From Svornostia sp051306365 (lineage in GTDB: Bacteria > Actinomycetota > Thermoleophilia > Solirubrobacterales > Solirubrobacteraceae): a stretch of 28,110 nucleotides of DNA. Location of the stretch: assembly GCA_051306365.1 (NCBI GenBank), contig JBPPNC010000025.1, forward strand, positions 1 to 28,110. The letters are read 5' to 3'. The notes beneath the pieces are model-generated. The model worked only from the letters and a program-made list of their open reading frames with translations. It was not told the DNA's origin and did not search any database. This document shows positions 7,801 through 15,198 of this stretch, one piece after another (positions within the stretch are counted from its first letter, which is position 1; every line of letters starts with the position of its first letter). A program made the translations under genes and the position numbers.

Positions 7801-8503
7801 CGAGCATCACCACCGCGGAGCCGACATGCTCGTCGGTCTGGTCGACGAACCGCCGCGGTAGGACGCTGAACCCATGCTCGGCGCCCTCGCGTTCGAGCGT
7901 GTCGGCGTCCAGGCGGTCCAGGCGGGTCTGGCGGTGCGCGGCCCGGCGTCGGCCGTTGGGCTCCTGGACCACCCGCGCGTGATGGAGGATGTAGGCGTCC
8001 CCGACCTCCTCGATGGCGAACGGGTCGCTCTCGTAGCGCACGCCACGGTGCTCGACGGTCTCGTAGGCCACCATCTCGTCGGCGGAGTACGGCTCGACGT
8101 CCTCGGCGATCGCGGCGGCGAAGACCCCGCCGGGCGCGAGGCACGCGCGCATGGCGGCGAACAGCGCGTCACGGCCCGCCTTCCCGCCGAGGAGCTGCAC
8201 AGTCTGCATGGGCACCACGACGAGCGGCACCTCCGTGTCGAGTCGCACCTCGCGCACGTCCGCCGTGACGGTCCGGACGGGAAGCAGCTCGGCGCGCCGG
8301 GACAGCTCGGCGAGGAGCACGCCGTCGATGTCCACGGCGATCACTTCGTGGCCGGCCGCGGCGAGATCGAGGCTCACACGTCCTGTGCCGGCACCGAGGT
8401 CGACGACCGGGTCGCCGTACTCGTCGGCCAGCTCCCGCCACAGCTCCAGGTCCGCGCGGTAGGCGCCGCACTCGAGGTCGTGGAAGACGATCTCCTCGTT
8501 CAC
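7793..8503 (-). CDS. Class I SAM-dependent methyltransferase inside the murT-gatD operon
   Basis: A 236-residue methyltransferase with SAM-binding motif I VVDLGAGTGRVSLDLA near 33-48, an acidic end of the second strand at VIAVDID, and LAPGGVFAAAI before the fifth strand. The C-terminal half contains VEHRGVRYESDPFAIEE and the substrate-side strands. Nothing in the sequence fixes the substrate. GTG 8503 is chosen because it overlaps the murT stop as GTGA, and the end overlaps the gatD start by eight bases, so this gene is translated as part of the lipid II amidation operon. A role in modifying a cell-wall precursor or lipid carrier is only an inference from position; an unrelated hitch-hiking gene is also possible. 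Confidence 0.85.
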   Translation of the reverse strand: MNEEIVFHDLECGAYRADLELWRELADEYGDPVVDLGAGTGRVSLDLAAAGHEVIAVDIDGVLLAELSRRAELLPVRTVTADVREVRLDTEVPLVVVPMQTVQLLGGKAGRDALFAAMRACLAPGGVFAAAIAEDVEPYSADEMVAYETVEHRGVRYESDPFAIEEVGDAYILHHARVVQEPNGRRRAAHRQTRLDRLDADTLEREGAEHGFSVLPRRFVDQTDEHVGSAVVMLGA

Positions 8504-9858
8504 GTGAACATCCCCGCGGTCGATCCGCGCCGGGCGAGCAGTTCGCGCAGCGCCAGCATGGCGGTGTAGGTCGGCATCGCGTAGAGGCGGTCGCCGGCCC
8601 CGTCGAGGGCGGCGTCGAGCCCGGCCTCGAGGTCGTCGATGACCTCGATCCGCTCCGGCTCGATCCCCGCGTACTTCAGTCGCAGCGCCAGCTCGGGCGC
8701 ACGCGTGCCGCTGCACACCACGCGCCGCACGCTGCCGGCCAGCAGCTCGAGATCGGCATCCCAGATCCACGACACGTCACGGCCGTCGGCGACGTTGTCG
8801 TTGAGGACGGCGAGCAGGTCGATCTCTCCGGGCTCGAGCGCGAGTGTGCGCAGCACCTCGTTCGCGCCGGTCGGGTTCTTGACGAGCAGGATCGCCAGGT
8901 CACGACCGTCGATCCGCACCGTCTCGGCCCGGCCGAACGCGGCACGGACCTCCTCCAGGCCCGCCACGATGTCGTCGAGCCCGATGCCCAGCGCCAGCGC
9001 CAGCGCGGCGGCCCCGACCGCGTTGTAGACGTTGTAGAGCCCCGGGAGACCGAGTCGCACCTCGGCGTCACCGTCCGGCGTCCGCAGGAGCAGCTGCGCG
9101 CCGCGGGTTCCCTCCAGGCGGATGTTCGCGGCGGTGACGGCGGGACTCGGACGGGCGGAGTCCCCGCGCGGGCAGTGCCAACGCCCGAGATGCCCGACGT
9201 AGACCGCGTCGTACGCGAGCGGCGTTCCGCAGCGCCGGCAGTGCTTGGAGTCCGACGCATGGGGGAGGTGCGCCAGCGCGACGTTGTCGTCGTCGATGCC
9301 GAAGTACAGCGGTTCCTCGCGTCCCAGCCCGAGGTCGGCGACCAGCGGGTCGTCGGCGTTCAGCACCAGCCGCGTGCCGGGCAGCCGGTCGAGGACGGCG
9401 GCCCAGCGGTCGGCGATGGTCTCCAGCTCGCCGTAGCGATCGAGCTGATCGCGGAACAGGTTGCCGAGCAGCAGCGCGCGCGGCTGGAGCTGCGGCGCCA
9501 CGCGGTCGAGCCAGAACTCGTCGACCTCGAAGAGACCGATCTCACCGTCGATCCGCTTCCCGTGGGACGCGTCGAGCAAGGCGCTCGCAACGCCGCCCGC
9601 CATGTTCGCGCCCTGCACGTTGTGCACGACCGGGCCCTCGGCCCGCGCGAGGATGGCGGCGACGATCGCGGCGGTCGTCGTCTTGCCGTTCGTCGCGGAG
9701 ATCGCGACGCTGCCGTGCGGCAGTCGCGCCGACAGCGTCGCGATGGCCTCCGGTTCGAGGCGCAGCAGCACCTTGCCGGGGAGCGACGTGCCGCCGCGCC
9801 CGGCGCGGCGAGACAGCGCGCCGGCGGCACGCGCGGTGGCGAGCTTCGGTCCGATCAT
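8500..9858 (-). CDS. murT: Lipid II isoglutaminyl synthase, Mur-ligase-like subunit MurT
   Basis: A 452-residue MurT, the ATP-dependent subunit that activates the D-Glu carboxylate of lipid II for amidation by GatD. It starts with the family's SRRAGRGGTSLPGKVLLRL, then the P-loop SATNGKTTT (54-62), NMAGGVASALLD, and LFEVDEFWL. The MurT-specific zinc-ribbon insertion is at about 205-232, with Cys207, Cys210 and Cys229; the expected fourth Cys is absent, the sequence reading HCPRGDSARP where CPxCG is usual. The C-terminal DUF1727 region has VLNDNVADGRDVSWIWDADL (351-370), carrying the conserved catalytic Asp. ATG 9858 overlaps the lipid kinase stop by four bases (ATGA), which fixes the start. 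Confidence 0.93.
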   Translation of the reverse strand: MIGPKLATARAAGALSRRAGRGGTSLPGKVLLRLEPEAIATLSARLPHGSVAISATNGKTTTAAIVAAILARAEGPVVHNVQGANMAGGVASALLDASHGKRIDGEIGLFEVDEFWLDRVAPQLQPRALLLGNLFRDQLDRYGELETIADRWAAVLDRLPGTRLVLNADDPLVADLGLGREEPLYFGIDDDNVALAHLPHASDSKHCRRCGTPLAYDAVYVGHLGRWHCPRGDSARPSPAVTAANIRLEGTRGAQLLLRTPDGDAEVRLGLPGLYNVYNAVGAAALALALGIGLDDIVAGLEEVRAAFGRAETVRIDGRDLAILLVKNPTGANEVLRTLALEPGEIDLLAVLNDNVADGRDVSWIWDADLELLAGSVRRVVCSGTRAPELALRLKYAGIEPERIEVIDDLEAGLDAALDGAGDRLYAMPTYTAMLALRELLARRGSTAGMFT

Positions 9859-10745
9859 GCGGTCGGCGGGCAGAGGACGGGGACGGCCCGGGGCACGCAT
9901 GAGATGGTGACGGGCGTCGCGCCGATCGGGTCGCCATCCGCGTACACGTCGAACGGGCGGTCCGTGCGGATCTGCACGGACCGGGTGCGACGGACCTCGA
10001 CCTCGGGCTCGGCGACGTGCGTGCCCTTGAAGACCTTCGGGAGGTTGCCGACGAAGTGGCGGCGGGTCATGTCGCCGACGATCACGAGGTCGAGCAGCCC
10101 GTCGTCCAGCTGGGCGCCGGGCGCGATGAACATGCCACCGCCGTAGGCCCTGCTGTTCGCAGCCGCGACCGTGAAGGCGCTCCGCGCGAGGACCTCACCG
10201 TCGTCGAGGGTGAGCGTGAACGTCGCAGGACGGTAGGCCGCCAGTCCGCGTAGCGCCCCGTAGACGTAGGCCAGCGGACCGAGGAACGAGGGCGCGGCGT
10301 TCGCGATGCGGTTCGCGTCGCTGTCGAACCCGAGTGACGCGACGCCGATGAAGGTCGCACCGTCGACGTCGCCGACGTCGAGGCGCCGCGCCTCGCAGCG
10401 CGGCAGCAGCGCCGCCGCCTCGACCGGGTCGCGGGGGAGGCCCAGCACCCGCACGAAGTCGTTGCCCCGGCCTCCCGGGAGCACCCCCAGCAGTGCGTCC
10501 TCGCGGCCGCGGAGCACACCGGCCACGCAGCCGACGAGGCCGTCGCCCGAGAGCGTCACGACGGCGTCGCCCGCGTCTGCGGCAGCCACTGCGAGCTGAC
10601 GCGCGTGGTCGAGCGACCGCGTGGCCTCGGAGCGCAGCGCCACACCCTGGCCGCGGAGCGCCGCCTCGACGCCGGGAAGCGCCCTGCGCGCGCGTCCTCC
10701 GCCCGCCGCGGGGTTGACGAGCAGCACGACCGGCCGGTCCAGCAC
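9855..10745 (-). CDS. Diacylglycerol/lipid kinase family protein
   Basis: A 296-residue member of the DAGK catalytic-domain family (YegS/DgkB/BmrU type), which phosphorylates lipid alcohols such as diacylglycerol with ATP. Motifs are LLVNPAAGGGRA (8-19), TLSGDGLVGCVAGVL near 64-78 (the GGDGT-type loop, here SGDGL) and GVLPGGRGNDFVRVLGLP near 87-104. Later come VASLGFDSDANR and GGGMFIAPGAQLDDGLLDLV, also typical. GTG 10745 is chosen because it directly precedes the homology and a TAGCAT -10 box lies 7 bases upstream. It is the first gene of the operon with murT, the methyltransferase and gatD. Linkage suggests a role in lipid recycling for the envelope, but the substrate is unknown. Confidence 0.88.
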   Translation of the reverse strand: MLDRPVVLLVNPAAGGGRARRALPGVEAALRGQGVALRSEATRSLDHARQLAVAAADAGDAVVTLSGDGLVGCVAGVLRGREDALLGVLPGGRGNDFVRVLGLPRDPVEAAALLPRCEARRLDVGDVDGATFIGVASLGFDSDANRIANAAPSFLGPLAYVYGALRGLAAYRPATFTLTLDDGEVLARSAFTVAAANSRAYGGGMFIAPGAQLDDGLLDLVIVGDMTRRHFVGNLPKVFKGTHVAEPEVEVRRTRSVQIRTDRPFDVYADGDPIGATPVTISCVPRAVPVLCPPTA

Positions 10746-10752
10746 CGGCCCG

Positions 10753-10758
10753 ATGCTA
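10753..10758 (-). promoter_or_regulatory. -10 box for the lipid kinase-murT-gatD operon
   Basis: Minus-strand TAGCAT (10758-10753) lies 7 bases before GTG 10745, consistent with a leaderless first gene. All four genes of the operon could be transcribed from here. Confidence 0.5.
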
Positions 10759-10800
10759 GTGCACGCGCCCGCAGGTGATCCGGGCGCGTGGGGGCACGAC

Positions 10801-12678
10801 TCAGGACGCGGCGGGGGCCTGGGCCGTGAGGTCGTCGCTCTCGAGCGTGAAGCGGTCGATGAGCTCTTCGAGGCGTGCCGCCGTGGCGGACAGCTCGCCC
10901 GCCGCGGACGTGATCTGCCGGGTCGAGGTGCTGGTCTGCTGCGCGGACGCCGCGACCTGCTGCGTGGACGCCGAGGACTCCTCGGCGACCGATGCGACCT
11001 CGCCCATGTCGGCCTCGACCTGCGACGCCTGCCGGTCGACGGCGGCGATGGCCTCGGCGATCGCGGCGATCCGGTCGCCGACGGTGGCCACGGCAGACTC
11101 GATCTGGACGAACGCGTCACGCGCCTTGTCGACGGTCGCGGCGCCGTCCTCGGTGCGCTGGGCGCCCTGTTCGACGACCTCGACAGCGCGGCCCGTCTCG
11201 GCCTGGATCTCGGAGATGAGCTCGGCGATCGACGCCGCCGCGCTCTGGGACTCCTCGGCAAGCTTGCGGACCTCGTCAGCGACGACCGCGAACCCGCAGC
11301 CCTGCTCGCCGGCGCGCGCCGCCTCGATGGCCGCGTTGAGCGCCAGCAGGTTGGTCTGCTCGGCGATACCGGTGATGGTCTCGACGATGCCGCCGATGCG
11401 CTCGGACTTCGCGCCGAGCTCACGGATCGCACCGGTCGCACGAGTGGAGTTGTCGCGCACGGCGGCCATCGCGGCGGTGACCTCGTCGACCGCACCGGTG
11501 CCCTGGGCGGCGACCGCGCGGGCCTCGTCCACGGCGTCCGTCGTTGCCCGCGCGTCCTCCGCACCGGTCCGCGACCTGCTCACCACCTCGCTCGTCGAGC
11601 GGGTGGCGCCGCCGACGACCTGGACCTGGCGCTCGGCGCCCGTGGCGACCGTGTCGATCGCGCTGGCGATCTCGGCGACCGCCCGGCCGGCGTCCTCGGA
11701 CACCTCGGCCATGTCGCGCGAGGCGTTCGCCAGCTGCGTGCTGGACCCGCGGACCTCGGAGACGATCTCACGCAGGCTGGTGACCATGCCGCCGAAGGAG
11801 ACGGCGAGCCCGTCACGCTCGCTGCGCGGCTTCAGGGCGACGGTGAGGTCGCCCGCGGCGACGCGGCCCGCGGCGCCGGCGACCTCGCCGAGCCCGTCGA
11901 CCATGCTGTTCAGCGACGCCGCGAGGTCGTCGAGCTCGTCGCGGCCCTTGGTCTCGAGGCGCTCGTCGAGATCGCGCTGGGCGACGCGGTCGGCAAAGCG
12001 GCTGTAGCGCTTGACGCGGCCGACGATGCTCCGGCTGAGCAGGCCGAGCACGATGATCGCGGCGAGACCGCCCACGATCGCGACGATCAGCACGTCGCGC
12101 TTGGCGGTGGCGCCGACATCCTCGGCGTGGTCGACCGACGTCCGGCCCTCGGAGAAGTGGACGTCTGTGAGGTTCTCGTTCGCCTTGCTGTACGCGGCGA
12201 AGGCCGCGGTCATCTTCTGCGCGGCCGCGATGAACTGCGGCGTGTCGGCGGCCTTCGCCACCTGCGTGGCGGCGGCGCCGAACCCGGTGAACGCGGCCTC
12301 GAGATTCTTGGCGTTGTCCGCCTCGGCGCTCGCCTCGGTGTTCGTGCCGGAGCCGACGATCTCCTCACGCAGCTCAGCGAAATACGCCGTCTTCTCCTTG
12401 ACCTGGTCGGCGACGTCCTGCTGCAGTTCGGCGCGCTCGGGACCGCGGGCGAGCGCGGCCCGCACAGCGGTGTCGCGCGCCGTCGAGACCGAGCGGTACT
12501 CCTCGAAGGAGGCTTCAGCCTCCGCCATCTCCGCCTGGCTGCCCGTCCCGGCAACCTTGGTGTCCTCGACGCCGCGCACGGCGAACAGGCCGAGCAGGAA
12601 GAGCGTGACGACGACGATGAGGGCTGCGACTGCGAACTTCAGACCGACGGGCAGCCGGCGGATGCCAGGCAGCGACAC
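10801..12678 (-). CDS. Methyl-accepting chemotaxis protein
   Basis: A 625-residue transmembrane chemoreceptor. Membrane helices are at about 13-34 and 196-215. The external region between them is helical and Ala/Glu-rich, suggesting a four-helix-bundle sensor of unknown ligand. HAMP sequence follows (SRSIVGRVKRYSRFADRVAQ), then a long signalling coiled coil with the hairpin tip IAEQTNLLALNAAIEAAR (438-455) and EQGCGFAVVADEVRKLAEES. The tip binds CheA and CheW in this family. At residue 461 there is Cys where enteric receptors have Arg. The C-terminus lacks a CheR-docking NWxxF pentapeptide. GTG 12678 has GGAGG 7 bases upstream. No other chemotaxis gene is in the window. Confidence 0.95.
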   Translation of the reverse strand: MSLPGIRRLPVGLKFAVAALIVVVTLFLLGLFAVRGVEDTKVAGTGSQAEMAEAEASFEEYRSVSTARDTAVRAALARGPERAELQQDVADQVKEKTAYFAELREEIVGSGTNTEASAEADNAKNLEAAFTGFGAAATQVAKAADTPQFIAAAQKMTAAFAAYSKANENLTDVHFSEGRTSVDHAEDVGATAKRDVLIVAIVGGLAAIIVLGLLSRSIVGRVKRYSRFADRVAQRDLDERLETKGRDELDDLAASLNSMVDGLGEVAGAAGRVAAGDLTVALKPRSERDGLAVSFGGMVTSLREIVSEVRGSSTQLANASRDMAEVSEDAGRAVAEIASAIDTVATGAERQVQVVGGATRSTSEVVSRSRTGAEDARATTDAVDEARAVAAQGTGAVDEVTAAMAAVRDNSTRATGAIRELGAKSERIGGIVETITGIAEQTNLLALNAAIEAARAGEQGCGFAVVADEVRKLAEESQSAAASIAELISEIQAETGRAVEVVEQGAQRTEDGAATVDKARDAFVQIESAVATVGDRIAAIAEAIAAVDRQASQVEADMGEVASVAEESSASTQQVAASAQQTSTSTRQITSAAGELSATAARLEELIDRFTLESDDLTAQAPAAS

Positions 12679-12685
12679 GGTGGGA

Positions 12686-12690
12686 CCTCC
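12686..12690 (-). promoter_or_regulatory. Ribosome-binding site of the chemoreceptor gene
   Basis: Minus-strand GGAGG is 7 bases before GTG 12678. This is one of few clear Shine-Dalgarno sites in the window, where most first genes look leaderless, and it decides the start. Confidence 0.65.
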
Positions 12691-12719
12691 GGATGCGTGT
12701 GGGGTGAGAACTGGGGTCG

Positions 12720-13568
12720 CTATCCGTAATCGGCCGCCGCCCTGCCCGATGAAGGGGAGGTCCCGAGTACGAGATCCGCCAACGTCGGCGCGATCGCCAC
12801 CGGAGATGGCTCTGCCGCCTCCGCCTCCTCACGGGTGGTGGAGCCCGTGAGGACCACCGCGCCGTCGATCCCCGCGTTGCGCGCGGCGGCGAGGTCGGTG
12901 TCCAGCCGGTCGCCGACGAAGAGCGCGCGGCCGGGACCCAGACGGTCGAGCGCGGCGTGGACGAGTCCCGCCTCGGGCTTGCCGATCATGTGCGCCTGCT
13001 GCCCCGTTGCGGTCTCCACGGCGGCGACGAGTGCGCCGGTCCCGGGCCAGAGCCCGTCGGCTGTCGGGTAGGTGGGGTCGCGGGACGTGGCGATGAGCGT
13101 CGCGCCACGCAGGACCGCGGTGGTCGCGTCGCGCAGCTCGGCGAAATCGAAGTGCTCGTGGCCGGAGACGATCGCCACCGTCGCGCGCGACACGAAGTCC
13201 GTGCCGTTGACGATCCGCATGCCCGCCGCCTCCACGTGGCGATGAATGCTCTCCGAGCCGACGACGACGGCCGGCGCGCGCTGCGCGCCGTACCGCTCGG
13301 CCAGGAGGAATTGCAGGGCGCCGCCGACGGTGACGACCTCTTCGGCCGATGCCTGCATCCCGAGCCGCCACAGCTTGCGGACGAACTCCTCGCCGCTGTG
13401 GCGCCCATCGTTCGTGACGAAGGCGATCCCGCGCCCAGCGGCCCGCAGGGCGGCCAGCGCCTCGGCGGCGCGGGGCGTCGGCTCGTCGCCGACCCAGACA
13501 CAGCCGTCGAGGTCGAGCAGGACGTGGTCGTAGGCCGCGACGGCGGGGCTCAGTACACCCGGGGTCAT
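12720..13568 (-). CDS. HAD-superfamily IIA phosphatase (NagD/phosphoglycolate phosphatase-like)
   Basis: A 282-residue HAD hydrolase of subclass IIA. Motif I is LLDLDGCVWVG, with Asp19 the nucleophile and Asp21 the acid/base; motif II is AFVTNDG around Thr52; the conserved Lys is Lys197 in MIGKPEAGL; motif III/IV is LFVGDRLDTDLAAA with Asp220 and Asp225. The C2 cap lies between them. Relatives dephosphorylate 2-phosphoglycolate, p-nitrophenyl phosphate or nucleotides; the substrate here is not defined. ATG 13568 fits the family start, with GGGGTG just upstream. The chemoreceptor gene follows 41 bases downstream on the same strand. Confidence 0.9.
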   Translation of the reverse strand: MTPGVLSPAVAAYDHVLLDLDGCVWVGDEPTPRAAEALAALRAAGRGIAFVTNDGRHSGEEFVRKLWRLGMQASAEEVVTVGGALQFLLAERYGAQRAPAVVVGSESIHRHVEAAGMRIVNGTDFVSRATVAIVSGHEHFDFAELRDATTAVLRGATLIATSRDPTYPTADGLWPGTGALVAAVETATGQQAHMIGKPEAGLVHAALDRLGPGRALFVGDRLDTDLAAARNAGIDGAVVLTGSTTREEAEAAEPSPVAIAPTLADLVLGTSPSSGRAAADYG

Positions 13569-13597
13569 CGGTCACCCCGCGGGCGGGACGCAGGAAC

Positions 13598-13607
13598 GGG
13601 GTAGCCT
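13598..13607. promoter_or_regulatory. Overlapping divergent -10 boxes, HAD phosphatase/cyclophilin
   Basis: On the plus strand TAGCCT (13602-13607) is 8 bases before ATG 13616. On the minus strand TACCCC (13603-13598) shares the TA step and could serve the HAD gene with a leader of about 27 bases. The whole intergenic region is 47 bases. The plus-strand box is the better supported of the two. Confidence 0.4.
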
Positions 13608-13615
13608 CGCGGGCC

Positions 13616-14137
13616 ATGAGCACCTCTGCACCCGAGCCCCCCAGCGAGCCCCTCGAGCCCGGCACGCACGTCGTCACCGTGCAGACGAGCCACGGCACGT
13701 TCGAGATCACGCTCGACGCCGAGCGGGCGCCGATCACGGCCTCGTCGTTCGCCTCGCTGGTCACCCAGGGCTTCTATGACGGTCTGACGTTCCATCGCAT
13801 CGTCCCCGGCTTCGTCATCCAGGGCGGCTGCCCGGACGGCACGGGCATGGGCGGCCCCGGCTACAAGGTCGAGGAGGCCCCGCCGGAGGACCTGCGGTAC
13901 GTGCGCGGCGTCGTCGCCATGGCGAAGGCCGGAATGGAGGCCGCCGGCACGTCGGGCAGCCAGTTCTTCGTGGTGACCGGCAACGACGTCGGCCTGCCCC
14001 CGGACTACGCGCTCGTCGGCCATGTGACCGTCGGTGACGACGTGATCGGCGCCATCGAGAGCGTCGACACCGACCGCCGCACGGACATGCCCGAGGAGCC
14101 CGTGATCATGGAGCGGGTCACGCTCGCGCAGCAGTAG
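13616..14137 (+). CDS. Cyclophilin-type peptidyl-prolyl cis-trans isomerase
   Basis: A 173-residue single-domain cyclophilin catalysing proline isomerisation in protein folding. The active-site pattern is present: FHRIVPGFVIQGGCPDGTG (59-77) with Arg61, Phe66 and Gln69, GVVAMAKAG (98-106) with Met102, and AGTSGSQFFVV with Gln116 and Phe118. There is no signal peptide, so it is probably cytoplasmic; the first 15 residues are a Pro/Glu-rich tail. ATG 13616 is preceded by TAGCCT at leaderless spacing. It converges on the next gene with four bases between the stops. Confidence 0.95.
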   Translation: MSTSAPEPPSEPLEPGTHVVTVQTSHGTFEITLDAERAPITASSFASLVTQGFYDGLTFHRIVPGFVIQGGCPDGTGMGGPGYKVEEAPPEDLRYVRGVVAMAKAGMEAAGTSGSQFFVVTGNDVGLPPDYALVGHVTVGDDVIGAIESVDTDRRTDMPEEPVIMERVTLAQQ

Positions 14138-14141
14138 ACCG

Positions 14142-14744
14142 TCAGCCCGCCCGGGCGGCGCGCGCCTTCGCCTGGCGCCGTCGCCCGACGACGTACAGCA
14201 CGCCGAAGGCGGCGGCGAGCAGGAGGATTCCGATGAACACCCGCCATGGGACGCTCGCCCCGCCGAACGGAAGCGTGACCAGTGTGGCGAGCAGGAAGCC
14301 CAGCGCCAGGAGCACCACGACGATCAGGATCATGATCAGGATGCCGCGGGCGCGCAGCAGCATGCTCGAGCCGGGCGGCGGAACGAGGATCCCCGTGAGC
14401 CGCAGCAGGAACAGCTGGCGATTCGACGGCGCCTCCTGCCCGAGCTTCTCGACCGCGACCTTCAGGTCGCCGGCCCGGCGCTCGGCGAGCGCCAGCGACG
14501 CGTCGGCCATGCGGCGCAGTTGCATGCGCTCCTGGGGCCGGGCAGCGGCGATGGCCTTCTGGAAGTGGATCCGGGCCGCTTTCGCGTCGTAGCGTTCGGA
14601 CGCGCGGGCGCCGAGGATCGCCTGCGCGGCGGCCTTGTGCTTCGTCTCGGCTTCGAGCTCCTCGTCGGAACGCGTCTCCATCGCCTGCATGGCGGCGAGG
14701 GCGCCCTTCTGCTCCATCCGGACCTGTCGCTGCTTTGGCGGCAT
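14142..14744 (-). CDS. Membrane-anchored protein of unknown function with helical N-terminal domain
   Basis: A 200-residue protein without a family I can name. The N-terminal 130 residues are soluble, charged and helical; the part containing HFQKAIAAARPQERMQLRRM and ADASLALAERRAGD resembles a tetratricopeptide-like helical repeat. Two membrane helices follow: RGILIMILIVVVLLALGFLL and VPWRVFIGILLLAAAFGVLY. It ends with a basic tail (GRRRQAKARAARAG). The helical domain and the tail are probably on the cytoplasmic side. ATG 14744 is chosen because TAGACT lies 10 bases upstream; the longer open frame crosses the divergent gene. Confidence 0.7.
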   Translation of the reverse strand: MPPKQRQVRMEQKGALAAMQAMETRSDEELEAETKHKAAAQAILGARASERYDAKAARIHFQKAIAAARPQERMQLRRMADASLALAERRAGDLKVAVEKLGQEAPSNRQLFLLRLTGILVPPPGSSMLLRARGILIMILIVVVLLALGFLLATLVTLPFGGASVPWRVFIGILLLAAAFGVLYVVGRRRQAKARAARAG

Positions 14745-14754
14745 GAGGCGCCAC

Positions 14755-14777
14755 AGTCTAGAGCTCGCAGGTAAGGT
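14755..14777. promoter_or_regulatory. Compact divergent promoter pair
   Basis: Minus-strand TAGACT (14760-14755) is 10 bases before ATG 14744, and plus-strand TAAGGT (14772-14777) is 6 bases before GTG 14784. Only 11 bases separate the two boxes, and the start codons are 39 bases apart. Two polymerases could hardly bind at once, so the two genes may compete for transcription. Confidence 0.45.
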
Positions 14778-14783
14778 CGCGGT

Positions 14784-15173
14784 GTGACCTCCGAGGAGAC
14801 GCTGCGACTGGTCAACGCGGGCATGATCGCCTTCGATCTCGCGCTGGGCGCCGGTGCCCTGCTCGCGCCGGCCACGACGCTGAAAGTGATCGGGCACGAG
14901 CCGCCCTCACCGGACGCCGAGGCCCTGTTCCGCCGCGCCGGGCCGATCTGGCTCACGTTCGCCGCCGCGCACGCCGTCGCCGCAGTGCGCGGCCGCCCGG
15001 AGGACTGGCTGGCGGTGGCGTGGCTGCGGGGCACCGAGATCGGCACGGACGTCCTGTGGGCGGACTCGCCGGGCGTGCAGACCACTCACACGCGCTGGGC
15101 GCTGCGTGGCGCCAGCGTCTTCAACCTCGGCCTCGCCGTCGCATGTGCCGTCATGGCACGTCACAAGCGCTGA
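14784..15173 (+). CDS. Small integral membrane protein of unknown function
   Basis: A 129-residue protein with about four hydrophobic segments, including GMIAFDLALGAGALLAPA, AGPIWLTFAAAHAVAAVRG and GASVFNLGLAVACAVMA near the end. It resembles small membrane proteins common in actinobacteria but I cannot give it a function. GTG 14784 is supported by the TAAGGT box 6 bases before it. The next gene begins 25 bases after its stop, with its own possible promoter. Confidence 0.65.
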   Translation: MTSEETLRLVNAGMIAFDLALGAGALLAPATTLKVIGHEPPSPDAEALFRRAGPIWLTFAAAHAVAAVRGRPEDWLAVAWLRGTEIGTDVLWADSPGVQTTHTRWALRGASVFNLGLAVACAVMARHKR

Positions 15174-15182
15174 CCGGCTCGG

Positions 15183-15188
15183 TACGCT
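15183..15188 (+). promoter_or_regulatory. Possible -10 box for the small secreted/anchored protein
   Basis: TACGCT ends 10 bases before ATG 15199, close to leaderless spacing, and lies after the stop of the previous gene. Confidence 0.35.
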
Positions 15189-15198
15189 CTCGCGCCCG

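Noticed and set aside
8504..8770. N-terminal extension of the methyltransferase frame
   Set aside because: It lies wholly inside murT, is Arg/Ala-rich without motifs, and GTG 8503 overlaps the murT stop.
10746..11564. N-terminal extension of the lipid kinase frame
   Set aside because: It runs through the chemoreceptor gene in another frame and consists of Arg/Ser/Pro-rich filler.
10621..12729. 700-codon open frame on the plus strand opposite the chemoreceptor
   Set aside because: It is antisense to a full-length chemoreceptor, and its Asp/Gly/Leu/Arg composition reflects third-position GC bias.
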